DNA of 64,000 bases from positions 126,423,329 to 126,487,328 of the forward strand of contig OX235271.1 of assembly GCA_944472155.2 (NCBI GenBank), written 5' to 3'. Shown piece after piece: positions 55,060 to 64,000 of the stretch (within the stretch, counting starts at the first letter, position 1; the number at the start of each line of letters is the position of its first letter). Source of the stretch: Trichobilharzia szidati. Taxonomy: Eukaryota > Platyhelminthes > Trematoda > Strigeidida > Schistosomatidae. The notes beneath the pieces are model-generated. The model searched no databases. It was not told where the DNA came from and saw only the letters and a program-made list of their open reading frames with translations. The translations under genes and the position numbers were made by a program.

Positions 55060-55645
55060 AATCAAATCAGACCCCTACAAACTAATCCTTGAAAACTATT
55101 TGAATATTATACATGACAATATTCGACTTCATAGTGTTGTTCATTAGCTTTTGAAAACTGCTGATATTTTAATACAAAAAAGAACTACGCTTGAGAGCGA
55201 ATACACACCTAAAACTAATGAAGAAAATTGCTTCGTCAAGAATTAGTATCCTTCTGAGGGTGATTAACAACACTGAAGAATTTACTTATGCTTCACATGG
55301 CATGTGCATTTAAACAGAACAAAATTTGCACATTAGAATGAGCACATTTTATGTAAAGGCTTCTCTTCAGCTGAGGAAATGAGAATATATATTTCTTCTA
55401 CTAAGCAGAGACTGAGTACAAAGATAGTGGTTTAACGTAAAATCAGATTGTGATGTGATGGAATAAGCATCACGAATGACTTGAAAGAAGAAGAATTATT
55501 TATAATATGTTTGGAAGAACATTGCGTACTTTTTATCACTGGCTTACAACAAAACAGCGGTTACCCAGCAAAATATAAGAAAATTGAGCAATACGATAGA
55601 GAAGCAATTAAAAGCGGTTTAAAATCGATTAGGTAAGTTAAGTTC
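55060..55645. other. Unassigned sequence
   Basis: Nothing recognisable. Confidence 0.3.
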
Positions 55646-55654
55646 AGTAGATCA

Positions 55655-55925
55655 AAAAATAATAGTAGGAAGCAGAATATCCGACCATGTATTTAGTTGA
55701 ACAACTCTTACCAAGGTAAGCCGGTTAGTCATGGTTTCTTTCTGAATACACAAGTTAGGTTTTAGCCATTGACAACAATTGACATCCATTGACAGGATAA
55801 ACCTAACTAAGGATAAATTCTTCCGCTTGTTAGTAGTGGTAAGTACACATGGAGTGCTCACTTTGTTCCCTGATTCGATATGATGTCTGATAGGTGTACT
55901 GGCAAGGGATTGAGGACCTATGAGT
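55655..55925 (-). pseudogene. Type B PLE endonuclease C-terminal remnant
   Basis: On the minus strand, S-L-A-S-T-P-I-R-H-H-I-E-S-G-N-K-V is followed by the open stretch TTTNKRKNLSLVRFI and W-L-K-P-N-L-C-I-Q-K-E-T. It matches the end of the domain at 45800-46000. The Y-I-G part is missing. Confidence 0.65.
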
Positions 55926-55929
55926 TACA

Positions 55930-57475
55930 AGTTTTTAGAAATGTGTTTAGAGAAACAAGTGAGCCTAAATCCCTCCGTCATTTCGGCATACTTGATTTGC
56001 ACACATGATGAATACCTGTCTTTTTCGACTTACAAAGGGCACAAACGGTGCTGTGAACAGAAATGAGTTTAGGTCCAAGATAAGTTATCATGTGTCATCC
56101 CTTTTTAAGGATGAATTTCGGCTCTTTCTCAACTGCAGCTACATACTTCTTCTTACTATAATATCTTCTTATTGACTTGTGTGCATATAAATAATAGCCA
56201 TAATTAATCTAAGCTCACTTTGTTAACAATTATTCATTGTTACAGATTAAGATAGGTCAGCAAAGAATGTCCTTTTCGTACAGTACAGCTGTATATTTAT
56301 ATAATGTTCTAAAAGGTTGTGAAAAAGAGGTCAGTTGTTAACTTAACATATGCAGTTAGATGTCAGGAAAAATACTGAATAAATTGCGAAGCCTAGTAAG
56401 GTAGTGTTACATAATCTAAAGACACTAATATATGAATATCGCTTAAAAATGATTATCAATTAAGCTAAAATAGTACTATTGTTCAAAATAGTAAGAGATC
56501 TAAAAAAGATGTGTGAAGCATATTTTGAAGTTTGGAGTTTGGAAGGAGGGAAGAAACAAGAAGACGAAATAACGAATTAATCTCGATTAAGTACCAAATT
56601 ATTGCACAGTTTTACTAAAAAGGGAAGCTTTAAGGCTACTTTAGTAAAAGCGAATGAAAAAAAACCACTTCTGTATATGCAATTTAGGGTTTTCATTGTG
56701 TAGGCAGAAGGTGTAGCCCGAAACCCTTCGGACAAATTGACCTTAACTCGCTTTGAAAAACTTTCCTGTTTATTCGGAATGATTAGTAAGAAAAAGATGC
56801 TAAATAACCAAGCTATTGCTTAGTCCAATTTCTTCTTTCGATAACTATATTGGAAGATGTTCATATGTACGACGTACTCACACAACCACGGGGAGTGACC
56901 TTTCACATTATGCAAACACTTGTATGCATTTAATATAACCAACTCTATTTGATCATTTTCCACTGATTTATAAACTTGAACTTTAAATCTGTTATTTACG
57001 CCTAAGCTTAATAATTTTGTTTAATAATAATAATAATTTGCTTTATTACCAAACAGTATTTGTGATACAGAATGGAATTCTCAGCATTTTACTACAGTAT
57101 TGCATCCGGTTAATACAGTATCAATAAATAAAATTTTACATAGATTAAGCTAATCTCAGTTCATAATGACAACAACATATTGGCATGTCGGTAGCAAAGC
57201 CAAAATTGAACAGAGTGTTTGAAGGTGTTAGAAAAGTAGATGCTAGCATATTTACTGGCGTAAGTGGTAACAAAAAGGTCGAGATATACGGAGTGTGAAA
57301 GAACGAAGAAGAATGTTTTAAATAGAGTTTGTAAGGAAGAGAGAAACAAAGCAGACCATAACAAAAAAAGATGGAGAGAAAAGGAAAAGAAAGAAAGAAA
57401 ACGCTGTACCTATAAATGATATGAGTTGGAAAGACAGGATCCAGTTTTTTCTACTGACTATTTAATAAGTTATAG
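55930..57475. other. Unassigned AT-rich sequence
   Basis: About 1.5 kb without recognisable genes or repeats; AAT tract at about 57024-57036. Confidence 0.35.
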
Positions 57476-57479
57476 GTAT

Positions 57480-58145
57480 CACGCCTAATGCTTTCTTTAT
57501 CGCATAGAACACGAGCTAAGTGGGGTATGGTTGAGTTTTTGTACTTGCTGGTGCGAGCATATAGTTTTCTGTATAGGCTTCTGGCTTTGCCTGATGAGAT
57601 TCAAGGGGAGAGTTGTGAGTGGAGAGGGTGGTGTGAGTTAGATAAAATGGATTTGGCCCATTTTTCACATGAGTCCATGTGCATGTCGACCAGAATATTA
57701 ACAAGCTGGTTAAGGGGCACGTTGCTCACCCTGCTGACAACCTTTAACATCCTGTGTCATAAGGTAAAGTAGCCCTGGATAAACTAAGGGGGAACAATAG
57801 AGAATAATAGGCAGGATGCGAGAATTAACGAATTGTAGGAGTAAGGGTTGGGTTATGCCAGAATGTCTTAACTTCTTGATGTAGAAGGTAAGACGGAATA
57901 TTTTCTTGGAAATCATCAAGATATGAGACAACCAGGAAAGATCAGCAGATGGTATTTAATTTCCGACTTGGTTCGCATTTCAGTGCCATCTATGTTGCAC
58001 ACCTCGTGAGTGCTAACCAGTTTGTTTAGGTCAGATTTATGCCTAAAGGCGAACGTGACTGTTTGGCATTTGGAGGGGTTTAAGGTAAGGTCGTTCTCCT
58101 TGGACCACTGGCTGATTTCTGATAAAAAGCCATTAAGACAAGTGT
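57480..58145 (-). pseudogene. CR1-like non-LTR retrotransposon fragment
   Basis: On the minus strand it reads GFLSEISQWSKENDLTLNPS, K-C-Q-T-V-T-F, N-I-D-G-T-E-M, E-I-K-Y-H, then K-K-I-F-R-L-T-F-Y-I-K-K-L-R, S-R-I-L-P-I-I-L-Y-C-S-P-L-V-Y-P-G-L-L. This is the part of a CR1/jockey-type reverse transcriptase after the YADD box (W-x-x-x-N-x-L-x-L-N-x-x-K-C). The YADD box itself is not in the fragment. Several stops and frameshifts. Confidence 0.75.
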
Positions 58146-58149
58146 AATG

Positions 58150-58750
58150 GCTGACGAGAAATTATTGCATGTTTAAGTGCCAGTGATGTCGAATATACAA
58201 ATTGAGGCTAATCCATTGCTAAATACGAAATAATGTCCCCAGGAAAAAACGTTTTCAAGTGACTGCTGGTATCACATAGGCGAAATTTAAAAGATATTAG
58301 TTTAAAATTGAGTTAAAGTCTGAAAATTTTGTCTAGAAGAGCAATATAAGTGTCTGTATTAGACCATCCAGATTATTTAACATCAAATCATTAACGTTGT
58401 AATACAAATCTCAGTCACTTTACAGTCTAAAACAATATCTCCTAAGGTCGTCAGTACACCTGTCCTTTCTCAGTTAAAAGTACATTAAGAGTATCTTCCA
58501 TTTTCTCATAACCCAGACTAATTAAAATTTATTATTTCAATAGTAACAGGAGACATTCACTGAAGTTGTTTACAAATAATATACATTACAAAATGTATCA
58601 TTTTATACTTCATATATTTCCAAAAACATCCAGATTACTGTTGACGTCTTCACTTTATTTACATGATAAAAACTTTTCATAAACATTATTATTATTATTC
58701 TAATTAATTATGTCGTTTGTATATCTACATATGTCTATTTTTTATTTTTG
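58150..58750. other. Unassigned AT-rich sequence
   Basis: Nothing recognisable; ATT tract at about 58686-58700. Confidence 0.35.
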
Positions 58751-58756
58751 ATTTAC

Positions 58757-58862
58757 AGCTTGATTCCACACCGTATTTTCAGTACAAGTGTGGAATTTTC
58801 AGCATGGATATCGGTAGCCCAAATTCAGGCCGACCATAGATATCGGGTTTTAATCCAGTCGC
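58757..58862 (-). mobile_element. Headless fragment of the second SINE subfamily
   Basis: On the minus strand: CCCGATATCTATGGTCGGCC, TGAATTTGGGCTACCGATAT, CCATGCTGAAAATTCCACAC and a final GGTGTGGAATCAAGCTGT. The stem TTCCACAC/GTGTGGAA near its end is perfect here. The tRNA head is missing. Confidence 0.65.
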
Positions 58863-58869
58863 TGACACT

Positions 58870-59340
58870 TGAATAACTCTTATGATGACTACGGTTTGTG
58901 GGGCAGAACATTCATATGTCAGGTTGAATATCTTAAGAAAAATGTAAATTTCCTGGCACAATCACAGATACATTTCACACTTATAAAGTTTGAAAATCCA
59001 TTCTAACAGTCATCTGATATTTTATTCATTTTAGAAATAAAACATGTCAGTGAAGTGGTGATCCTTCAGTATACAATAATTTTGTTGTCTTAATGCATTT
59101 CAGATTATTCTTTTCAATGATTATTTAGTCCAAGAGTGTACGCTGATTGAACTTGCTCACTGATTTATATGAAACATTAAAGAACCTTGAACATAATGTA
59201 AGCTTAGTAGTGGACACTATATATGGGTTGAGTTTCTGCTCATAACATTTGCATCCATTCAATAAAATAACAAAATCGTTCATTCACACATTAAAACATG
59301 TTGCCTTCTACCATCAGATAATGTACAGACACCAGAGAGA
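58870..59340. other. Unassigned sequence
   Basis: Nothing recognisable. Confidence 0.3.
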
Positions 59341-59344
59341 AGTG

Positions 59345-59580
59345 GGGTGCGTCATTCATTCAGCGGTACAATGCTCGTCAGTCACACATGTAGTTTGGAG
59401 GTCGATCCCCAGCCAACGCACTCCTAAACCTTGCTAAGCCGGTAGTAAGGTCAGTAAAGAGGAAAGGTTGAGTGTAAGGCTTGCAACCCCACCCTGTGAA
59501 AATAAAAACCACTGCTACTGAAACTTAGAAAATGAAGCTTGAAGCCCTATGTTCCACTTGGAACGTGAAGGAATAACATG
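59345..59580 (+). mobile_element. tRNA-headed SINE
   Basis: A diverged tRNA head (TGCGTCATTCATTCAGCGGT, B-box-like GGTCGATCCCC) is followed by AAAGAGGAAAGGTTGAGTGT and the tail CTTGAAGCCCTATGTTCCAC plus AAGGAATAACA. Same family as 2321-2548. Confidence 0.8.
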
Positions 59581-59584
59581 AATA

Positions 59585-60075
59585 ACACTAGAGGGAAGTG
59601 GATAGAAAAAATAGCCTTAACACGATATTTCACCTTTCTAGCATTCACTATGTGAAGACGGCTTATTTATTATCAAAACGATGAGTTACTTCTTACAAAT
59701 AGTGTGGAGAAAACAAATTGCATAATACTACATTATATTGTCAGTTTAGCCACTGTGTTATCCTTCACTATCTCATTTAGTCATACTGTTGTCACTATGA
59801 GTAGAACGGTATAACTATATGAGTCTCACTACATATTTGCGATGGAGAATACACCAAGTTGTTTTTTTCTTTTTGAGCGTATTCTTAAAATGGCATTTTG
59901 GTACATATGAGCCATTTGTTTGAAAAAATTAGATTAATGTGAGCATGTAGTGAAATGCAATAAAGGTTATAGTGCACAATGAATGAATCCAAAACATTAT
60001 GTGGAGAAAATTAGTTTCAAAGCAACTTAATTGGTGATAACGCTAAGGTTGATCATTAAAGTTATTTTAATTTCA
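59585..60075. other. Unassigned sequence
   Basis: Nothing recognisable. Confidence 0.3.
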
Positions 60076-60081
60076 TTATAT

Positions 60082-60233
60082 CTTGATTCCACAGAGTACT
60101 TTGGTAAAAGTATGGAATTTTCAGCATGTGATACCTGTAGCCCAAATTTATCAGGCCGACCAGTGATATCAGGTGTGCGTCGGACCATGTGAATGGTCGG
60201 TGAGCGTGCTAACCGCTGTGACACCGACGCACA
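60082..60233 (-). mobile_element. tRNA-headed SINE, second subfamily
   Basis: On the minus strand the head GTGTGCGTCGGTGTCACAGC, then GGTTAGCACGC is followed by a deletion that removes the B-box (CATGGTCCGACGCACACC), and by the body of the second subfamily (TGATATCACTGGTCGGCCTG, GGGCTACAGGTATCACATGC, end TGTGGAATCAAGATATAA). Confidence 0.7.
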
Positions 60234-60239
60234 CGACTT

Positions 60240-61050
60240 ACATTATTTTAGACAAAAAGGATTGCACATACAAATTATTCTCAATATAGCCCTCAATGTA
60301 TTTGTTTTGTCCTAAATAAGCCGATGAGACTCTCTCTATACTTAACCACTGAGGCAAGCGATATGACGCTATTGTACACTGTGGTGCAATGTAAGATGGT
60401 CTGAAATGCGTTAGTATTGACCTGAGGTTACTGAAATCCTCCTCAGTGTGTGATGCAAATAAAAACAGCCAACAGAAAACAAGTTGCCAATACAGAGTGA
60501 AACCTAAGGTGATTAAGCTGTTTTACTGCAGGATTCTTTTTATATTTTGTATCATAATAAAGTAAGGCAGTTTCATATCAGTTTACTTGATAAATGAACT
60601 ACATTCTTGAATGACAGAATTCGACCAACACACTTGGGTAAACTCTGTATCTGATGACGGACATTTCACATAGTTTTGTCTCTGAAAAATAATCTACTTA
60701 TGCTGCTATCCTTCGTAACAGAAATTTCCATAATTCTAGAAAATATTTCAGATTGGAATTTCATTTCTCTTTGGCATTTTGCTAGATTTCGATCACAACT
60801 ATTCTATCACCGAAGTGAACTGGTTCTGTTTTTAGACCGTGTATATGAAGTTTCTGCATTCATATTGCTAAATTTAATCTTAAATTTATCGATATTGTTC
60901 TTACAAACATTATTTGTGTAAATATTTAAATAATATCTAGAATGGTGATTTAATCTTGATTGATGCTAACTTCTCTGAACATATTTTCAGTGTATCAAGC
61001 CATGAGTCACACTTATTGTGTGTGGGTTGATGATACTACCCAGCTGAATC
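60240..61050. other. Unassigned AT-rich sequence
   Basis: An 81-codon open frame at 60676-60921 (+) is hydrophobic and without a recognisable motif. No repeat is identified. Confidence 0.3.
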
Positions 61051-61057
61051 AGCTAAA

Positions 61058-61132
61058 TTATGTCAAGCAGGATTCCGACCCTAGAGCTAGAAGGTGAAGG
61101 TCGAAAGCACAGTCCAATAAGCAACCTCTCAA
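61058..61132 (-). repeat. tRNA-like sequence, probably a SINE head
   Basis: On the minus strand GAGGTTGCTTATTGGACTGT, CTTTCGACCTTCACCTTCTA and GGGTCGGAATCCTGC have the spacing of a tRNA with a B-box-like GGTCGGAATCC. The stems do not close well, so it is not called as a tRNA gene. Confidence 0.35.
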
Positions 61133-61317
61133 TTACTTATTTATTCTGCGTGTTACAGAACCATAGTGAACAAGACTGAGATTTTGAGTACATAAAAAAG
61201 TATAGAATACTGTAGAGGACTACAGAACACTGAAGAAATAATGTGACCTCATTACCGTAAAAGCTGTAAATGTGTCATTCTGGTTCATTATCAAGGTATA
61301 TATATAATTTTAATATT

Positions 61318-64000
61318 ATTATTCCCTTGCATTTTGAGTGGAACGTAGGGCTTCAGCAACACATCTCCACTTTTTTCTGCTTCTTGCCATCCACTTCAAC
61401 TGGGTCCACGACTGACCAAACTCTCTCATCTCTTCCTCATGCGATCCCTCTATGTCACCCCAGGACGACCCACTGGTCACTTCCCGTTTGGATTCCACTC
61501 GAGGGTCTGGCGTGCGATGTCATTCGGCGGCCTCCTCAATGAATGCCCGATCCATCTCCACTTTCTCCTAAATATTTGTTGAGCAATCGGCTCTTGGTTG
61601 GTTTGTTCCTATAGTTTCTTGTTGCCTATTCTTTCCGGCCATTTGACCTTCAGTATGGAGCCAGCGAAGGCAGCTGTTGGTAAAAGTCCGCACCCTGTTG
61701 GAAATCCTTTTCGTGACTCTCTGGCCAAGTTTCTGACCCGTATAGAAGAACCCATTTCACATTGGTGTTGAAAGTGCGAGTCTTGTTCCTTATGCTGATT
61801 CCAAATTGGTTTCAGGTTGATGAAGGCGAATCTTTCCTTTCCGGATTTGACTTTGACGTCTTCATCCGTTCCGAATGCCTGTAGTTGAAACGATGCTTTT
61901 CAGATAAGTGAAGGAGGCAAACTCTGTTAAATCTCTCCCATTGTTGGTGATTGGTGCTGGTTGTTGTTACAGTTGGTTGATTATTTTCATCACCTCCGTC
62001 TTCTCTGTGTTCACCTGCAGTCCTGTCATCGGTGCCAGCCTCTTCTGCCAGTTTGTTGCTTTTCGCCTGTAAGTCTTCGAGTTTGTGTGACATTAAACAC
62101 ATATCATCAGTGAAATGCAGATCTTTTAGAGTCTTCCCTTCGGTGGTCCAGCGTATTCCTGTCTGATCGCTCCCGATGCACGTAATCCAGCCCACCACAA
62201 TTAAGGACTTCATCGGTGATAATGGGCAACCAGCCTTGTTTTACTCCTGTATGCATTTCGAACGCGTGGCTGAGTTTCCTGTTGTGGATCACTTGACAAG
62301 TGGCACTGTCATTGAGCCAGCTGTTGAATGAAGTTGACAAAGACTTGAGGTACGCCGTAGTGTCGAAGTGGTTTCCAAATTACATCTAGGTCAACGCTGT
62401 ACTGTCGAAGTCGATGAAATTGGGGTAGAGGTTTGACTGCCATTCTATGCTTTGCTCTGTGATGACGGTGCGTAGTGTTGCAATTTGATCAGCACATGAT
62501 TTACCTTTTCTGAATCCATCTTGTTCTGGCTGGTGGAGTTCCGTATTCAGTGCATCCTTTATCCTTTCCAGGATGATGCGACTTAGTATTTTACTTGGCG
62601 TGGATAAGAGCATTATTGGACGCTAGTCAGTTCTTCCACAGGCCTTAGTCGCCCTTCTTTGGCAGTTTGATGAGGCAGCCTTTCTTCCAATCATTGGGCA
62701 CGTTTCCTTCTTCCCAAACTTTTTGAAGTAATGGAGTGAGAACATCTGCCGTAATCTCTGCGGCCGTCTTCATTGCTTCGGGAGGAATACCATCTGATCC
62801 TGCTGCCTTCCCGGCCAATGTTCAGGAGCTTGATCGCATTCAGAATTTCTGCCTTCTTTGGAGGAGTGGTGTCCGCTGGCATTTCTGTGTGTGTTGGTGG
62901 TGGTATTTCTGGGCAATTTGCCGGTGGTGGTCGATTCAAGAGTCTTTTAATGTGATCAGCCCATTGTTTGATCTGTTTCTCCTCCTTGATGATCAGGTTC
63001 CCTTCAGCATCTCTTATTGGTTTCATCATCTGGGTTAATCTCTTCTCAAATAGAGATCTGGTTATTTGATATAATGTCTTGTTGTCTCTTCTACCTACAG
63101 CCTTCAGTCTCTCCTGCTTCAGTTGCCAGTGTGTCGTAGAATTGTCTTTTTTCTTTCCTAGCACTCTTCTTCACTTCTTTATTCAGTGCAGTGCACACTG
63201 AAGTCAGCTCCTCCTTCACCATCCTACTCTCTTTGATTAGCTTCCAGGTAGGTGTCCGTTGAGAGTCATCCTTTGTCCTGTCTCTTCCTTCTTCCTAGAA
63301 CAGTTGTACACGTTTCCTCAGATATCACTTTCAGATAGTTCCAGTGTTCTTCCGCACAGGTTTCCTCAGTAATGGCACGTAGTGTGTCCGACTTTGCTAT
63401 GATATCTGCAGTAAAAGTACTTCTTATAGTTTTGTCATTCATTTTTTGAATGTTGAACTTGAATTACAGTGGCCTGCCTCCATTTGTTTTCATGGATTTC
63501 AGCTTCACCTTGAAGTTTCCATGAACTAGATGATGGTTTGAACCGACATCTGCCTCCCTTCTCGGCATTATATCCATCAGGCTGCGTCTCCACTTCCTTG
63601 AGCAACATTGGATTAAAACCTATCTGGTTTGCGGTATGTTCATCAGGCGAAATCTATGTTGCTTTGTGTATATCTTTGCGTTTGTAAACGCTGCCTCCGA
63701 TCACTAGATCACTGAAAGCGCAGAAGTCAGTGAATAATTCTCCGTGCTCATTCATTTCTCCGAGTGAGAGCCTCTCAACCCATGATGAGTTCTCTTCCTG
63801 TATTATTTGCCCCCATTTTGGCTTACATTCAAATCGACCATGAGGATTTTGATGTCTTCATTTGGGATGTTGTCCATTACTGTTTGTAGTTGTAGGTAAA
63901 ACTCTACCCTCTTGTCTTGTTCCGAGTTGTTTGTAGCGCTGTGCCTAGCATTGGATGGTTGTAATCTTCTTTCCTCTTGAGTTGAATCTTGCTGCCATGA
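61318..64000 (-). pseudogene. RTE/SR2-like retrotransposon with endonuclease and reverse transcriptase, runs off the window
   Basis: The longest RTE copy here; its 5' part lies beyond the right edge. Minus-strand order: AP endonuclease end (V-E-F-Y-L-Q-L-Q-T-V-M-D-N-I-P, D-I-K-I-L-M-V-D-L-N, then N-E-H-G-E-L-F-T-D-F-C-A-F-S-D-L-V-I-G-G-S and I-S-P-D-E-H-T-A-N-Q, 63600-63990), linker (H-I-K-R-L-L-N-R-P-P-P), RT (L-S-T-P-S-K-I-L-S-R-I-I-L-E-R, D-Q-I-A-T-L-R-T, catalytic box F-T-D-D at 62103-62114), C-terminal region, and 3' tail TACGTTCCACTCAAAATGCA with AATAATAATA at 61318-61325. Frameshifts and stops are frequent. This family uses its endonuclease to nick target DNA and prime reverse transcription. 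Confidence 0.88.

Noticed and set aside
57488..57772. 94-codon plus-strand open frame
   Set aside because: It is antisense to the CR1-like reverse transcriptase fragment, which has clear family motifs.
60676..60921. Hydrophobic 81-codon frame as a possible membrane protein exon
   Set aside because: No conserved motif, no credible splice context, and hydrophobic frames arise easily from T-rich DNA.
1..64000. CRISPR arrays, operons or phage/microbial defence genes
   Set aside because: No regularly spaced short repeats with unique spacers and no bacterial gene organisation are present; the content is that of a metazoan (flatworm) genome.

Overview
The window looks like a stretch of blood-fluke (Schistosoma-type) nuclear genome, AT-rich and mostly intergenic. 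It carries the repeats expected of that genus: tRNA-headed retroposons with hammerhead ribozymes of the Sm-alpha kind, RTE/SR2-type non-LTR retrotransposons with AAT tails, Penelope-like elements (PLEs) with GIY-YIG endonucleases, CR1-like non-LTR pieces and a Ty3/Gypsy end. The species cannot be fixed from the sequence alone. Positions 12241-12738 are an assembly gap.

The only convincing host protein gene is an intronless class A G-protein-coupled receptor at 401-1720 (+). One tRNA-Glu(UUC)-like gene lies at 31056-31127. Almost everything else that can be identified is dead or dying retroelement sequence: (a) RTE/SR2-like copies at 13.98-14.57 kb, 17.6-18.7 kb, 24.5-25.4 kb, 27.6-28.6 kb, 42.7-43.4 kb, 46.6-48.6 kb and 61.3 kb to the right edge; (b) PLE copies of two types. 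Type A has a YVDD reverse transcriptase and a C-x-Y-x-I-N-C endonuclease (5.1-6.8, 10.1-10.9, 38.7-41.7, 51.8-53.0 kb). Type B has an F-T-C-x-C-G-x-x-Y-I-G-R-T endonuclease (9.4, 20-21.7, 33.9-35.4, 44.2, 45.8-46.1, 50.2-51.4, 55.7 kb). (c) CR1-like pieces lie at 35.7-36.2 and 57.5-58.1 kb. (d) A Gypsy integrase tail with a 3' LTR follows the gap. (e) Short tRNA-derived retroposons are scattered throughout, many with hammerhead ribozyme cores.

The most interesting layer is structural. Hammerhead or hammerhead-like folds recur in two element classes, the Sm-alpha-like SINEs and the PLE terminal repeats. Stem III is usually a short palindrome placed directly before the cleavage nucleotide, as expected for ribozymes that work as dimers. 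One copy (3731-3771) keeps every core nucleotide, inside a repeat with a 339-bp period. Several PLE loci also carry an inverted copy of their terminal repeat at the 5' side, giving snap-back structures: 24854-25178, 33887-35392, 38666-41751, 50157-51391 and 51839-52960. At 52.1 kb the direct repeat copy begins within a base or so of the predicted hammerhead cleavage point. Target-site duplications let several insertions be dated relative to one another, for example a PLE fold-back inside an RTE copy, and a hammerhead SINE inside a PLE reverse transcriptase.

No CRISPR array, operon or microbial gene cluster is present. Large parts (for example 6.8-8.9, 21.9-23.4, 29.5-31.0, 31.4-33.9, 52.96-53.96 and 55.9-57.5 kb) show nothing I can name. 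Spliced host exons could be hidden there, since short exons in AT-rich sequence cannot be called by eye.
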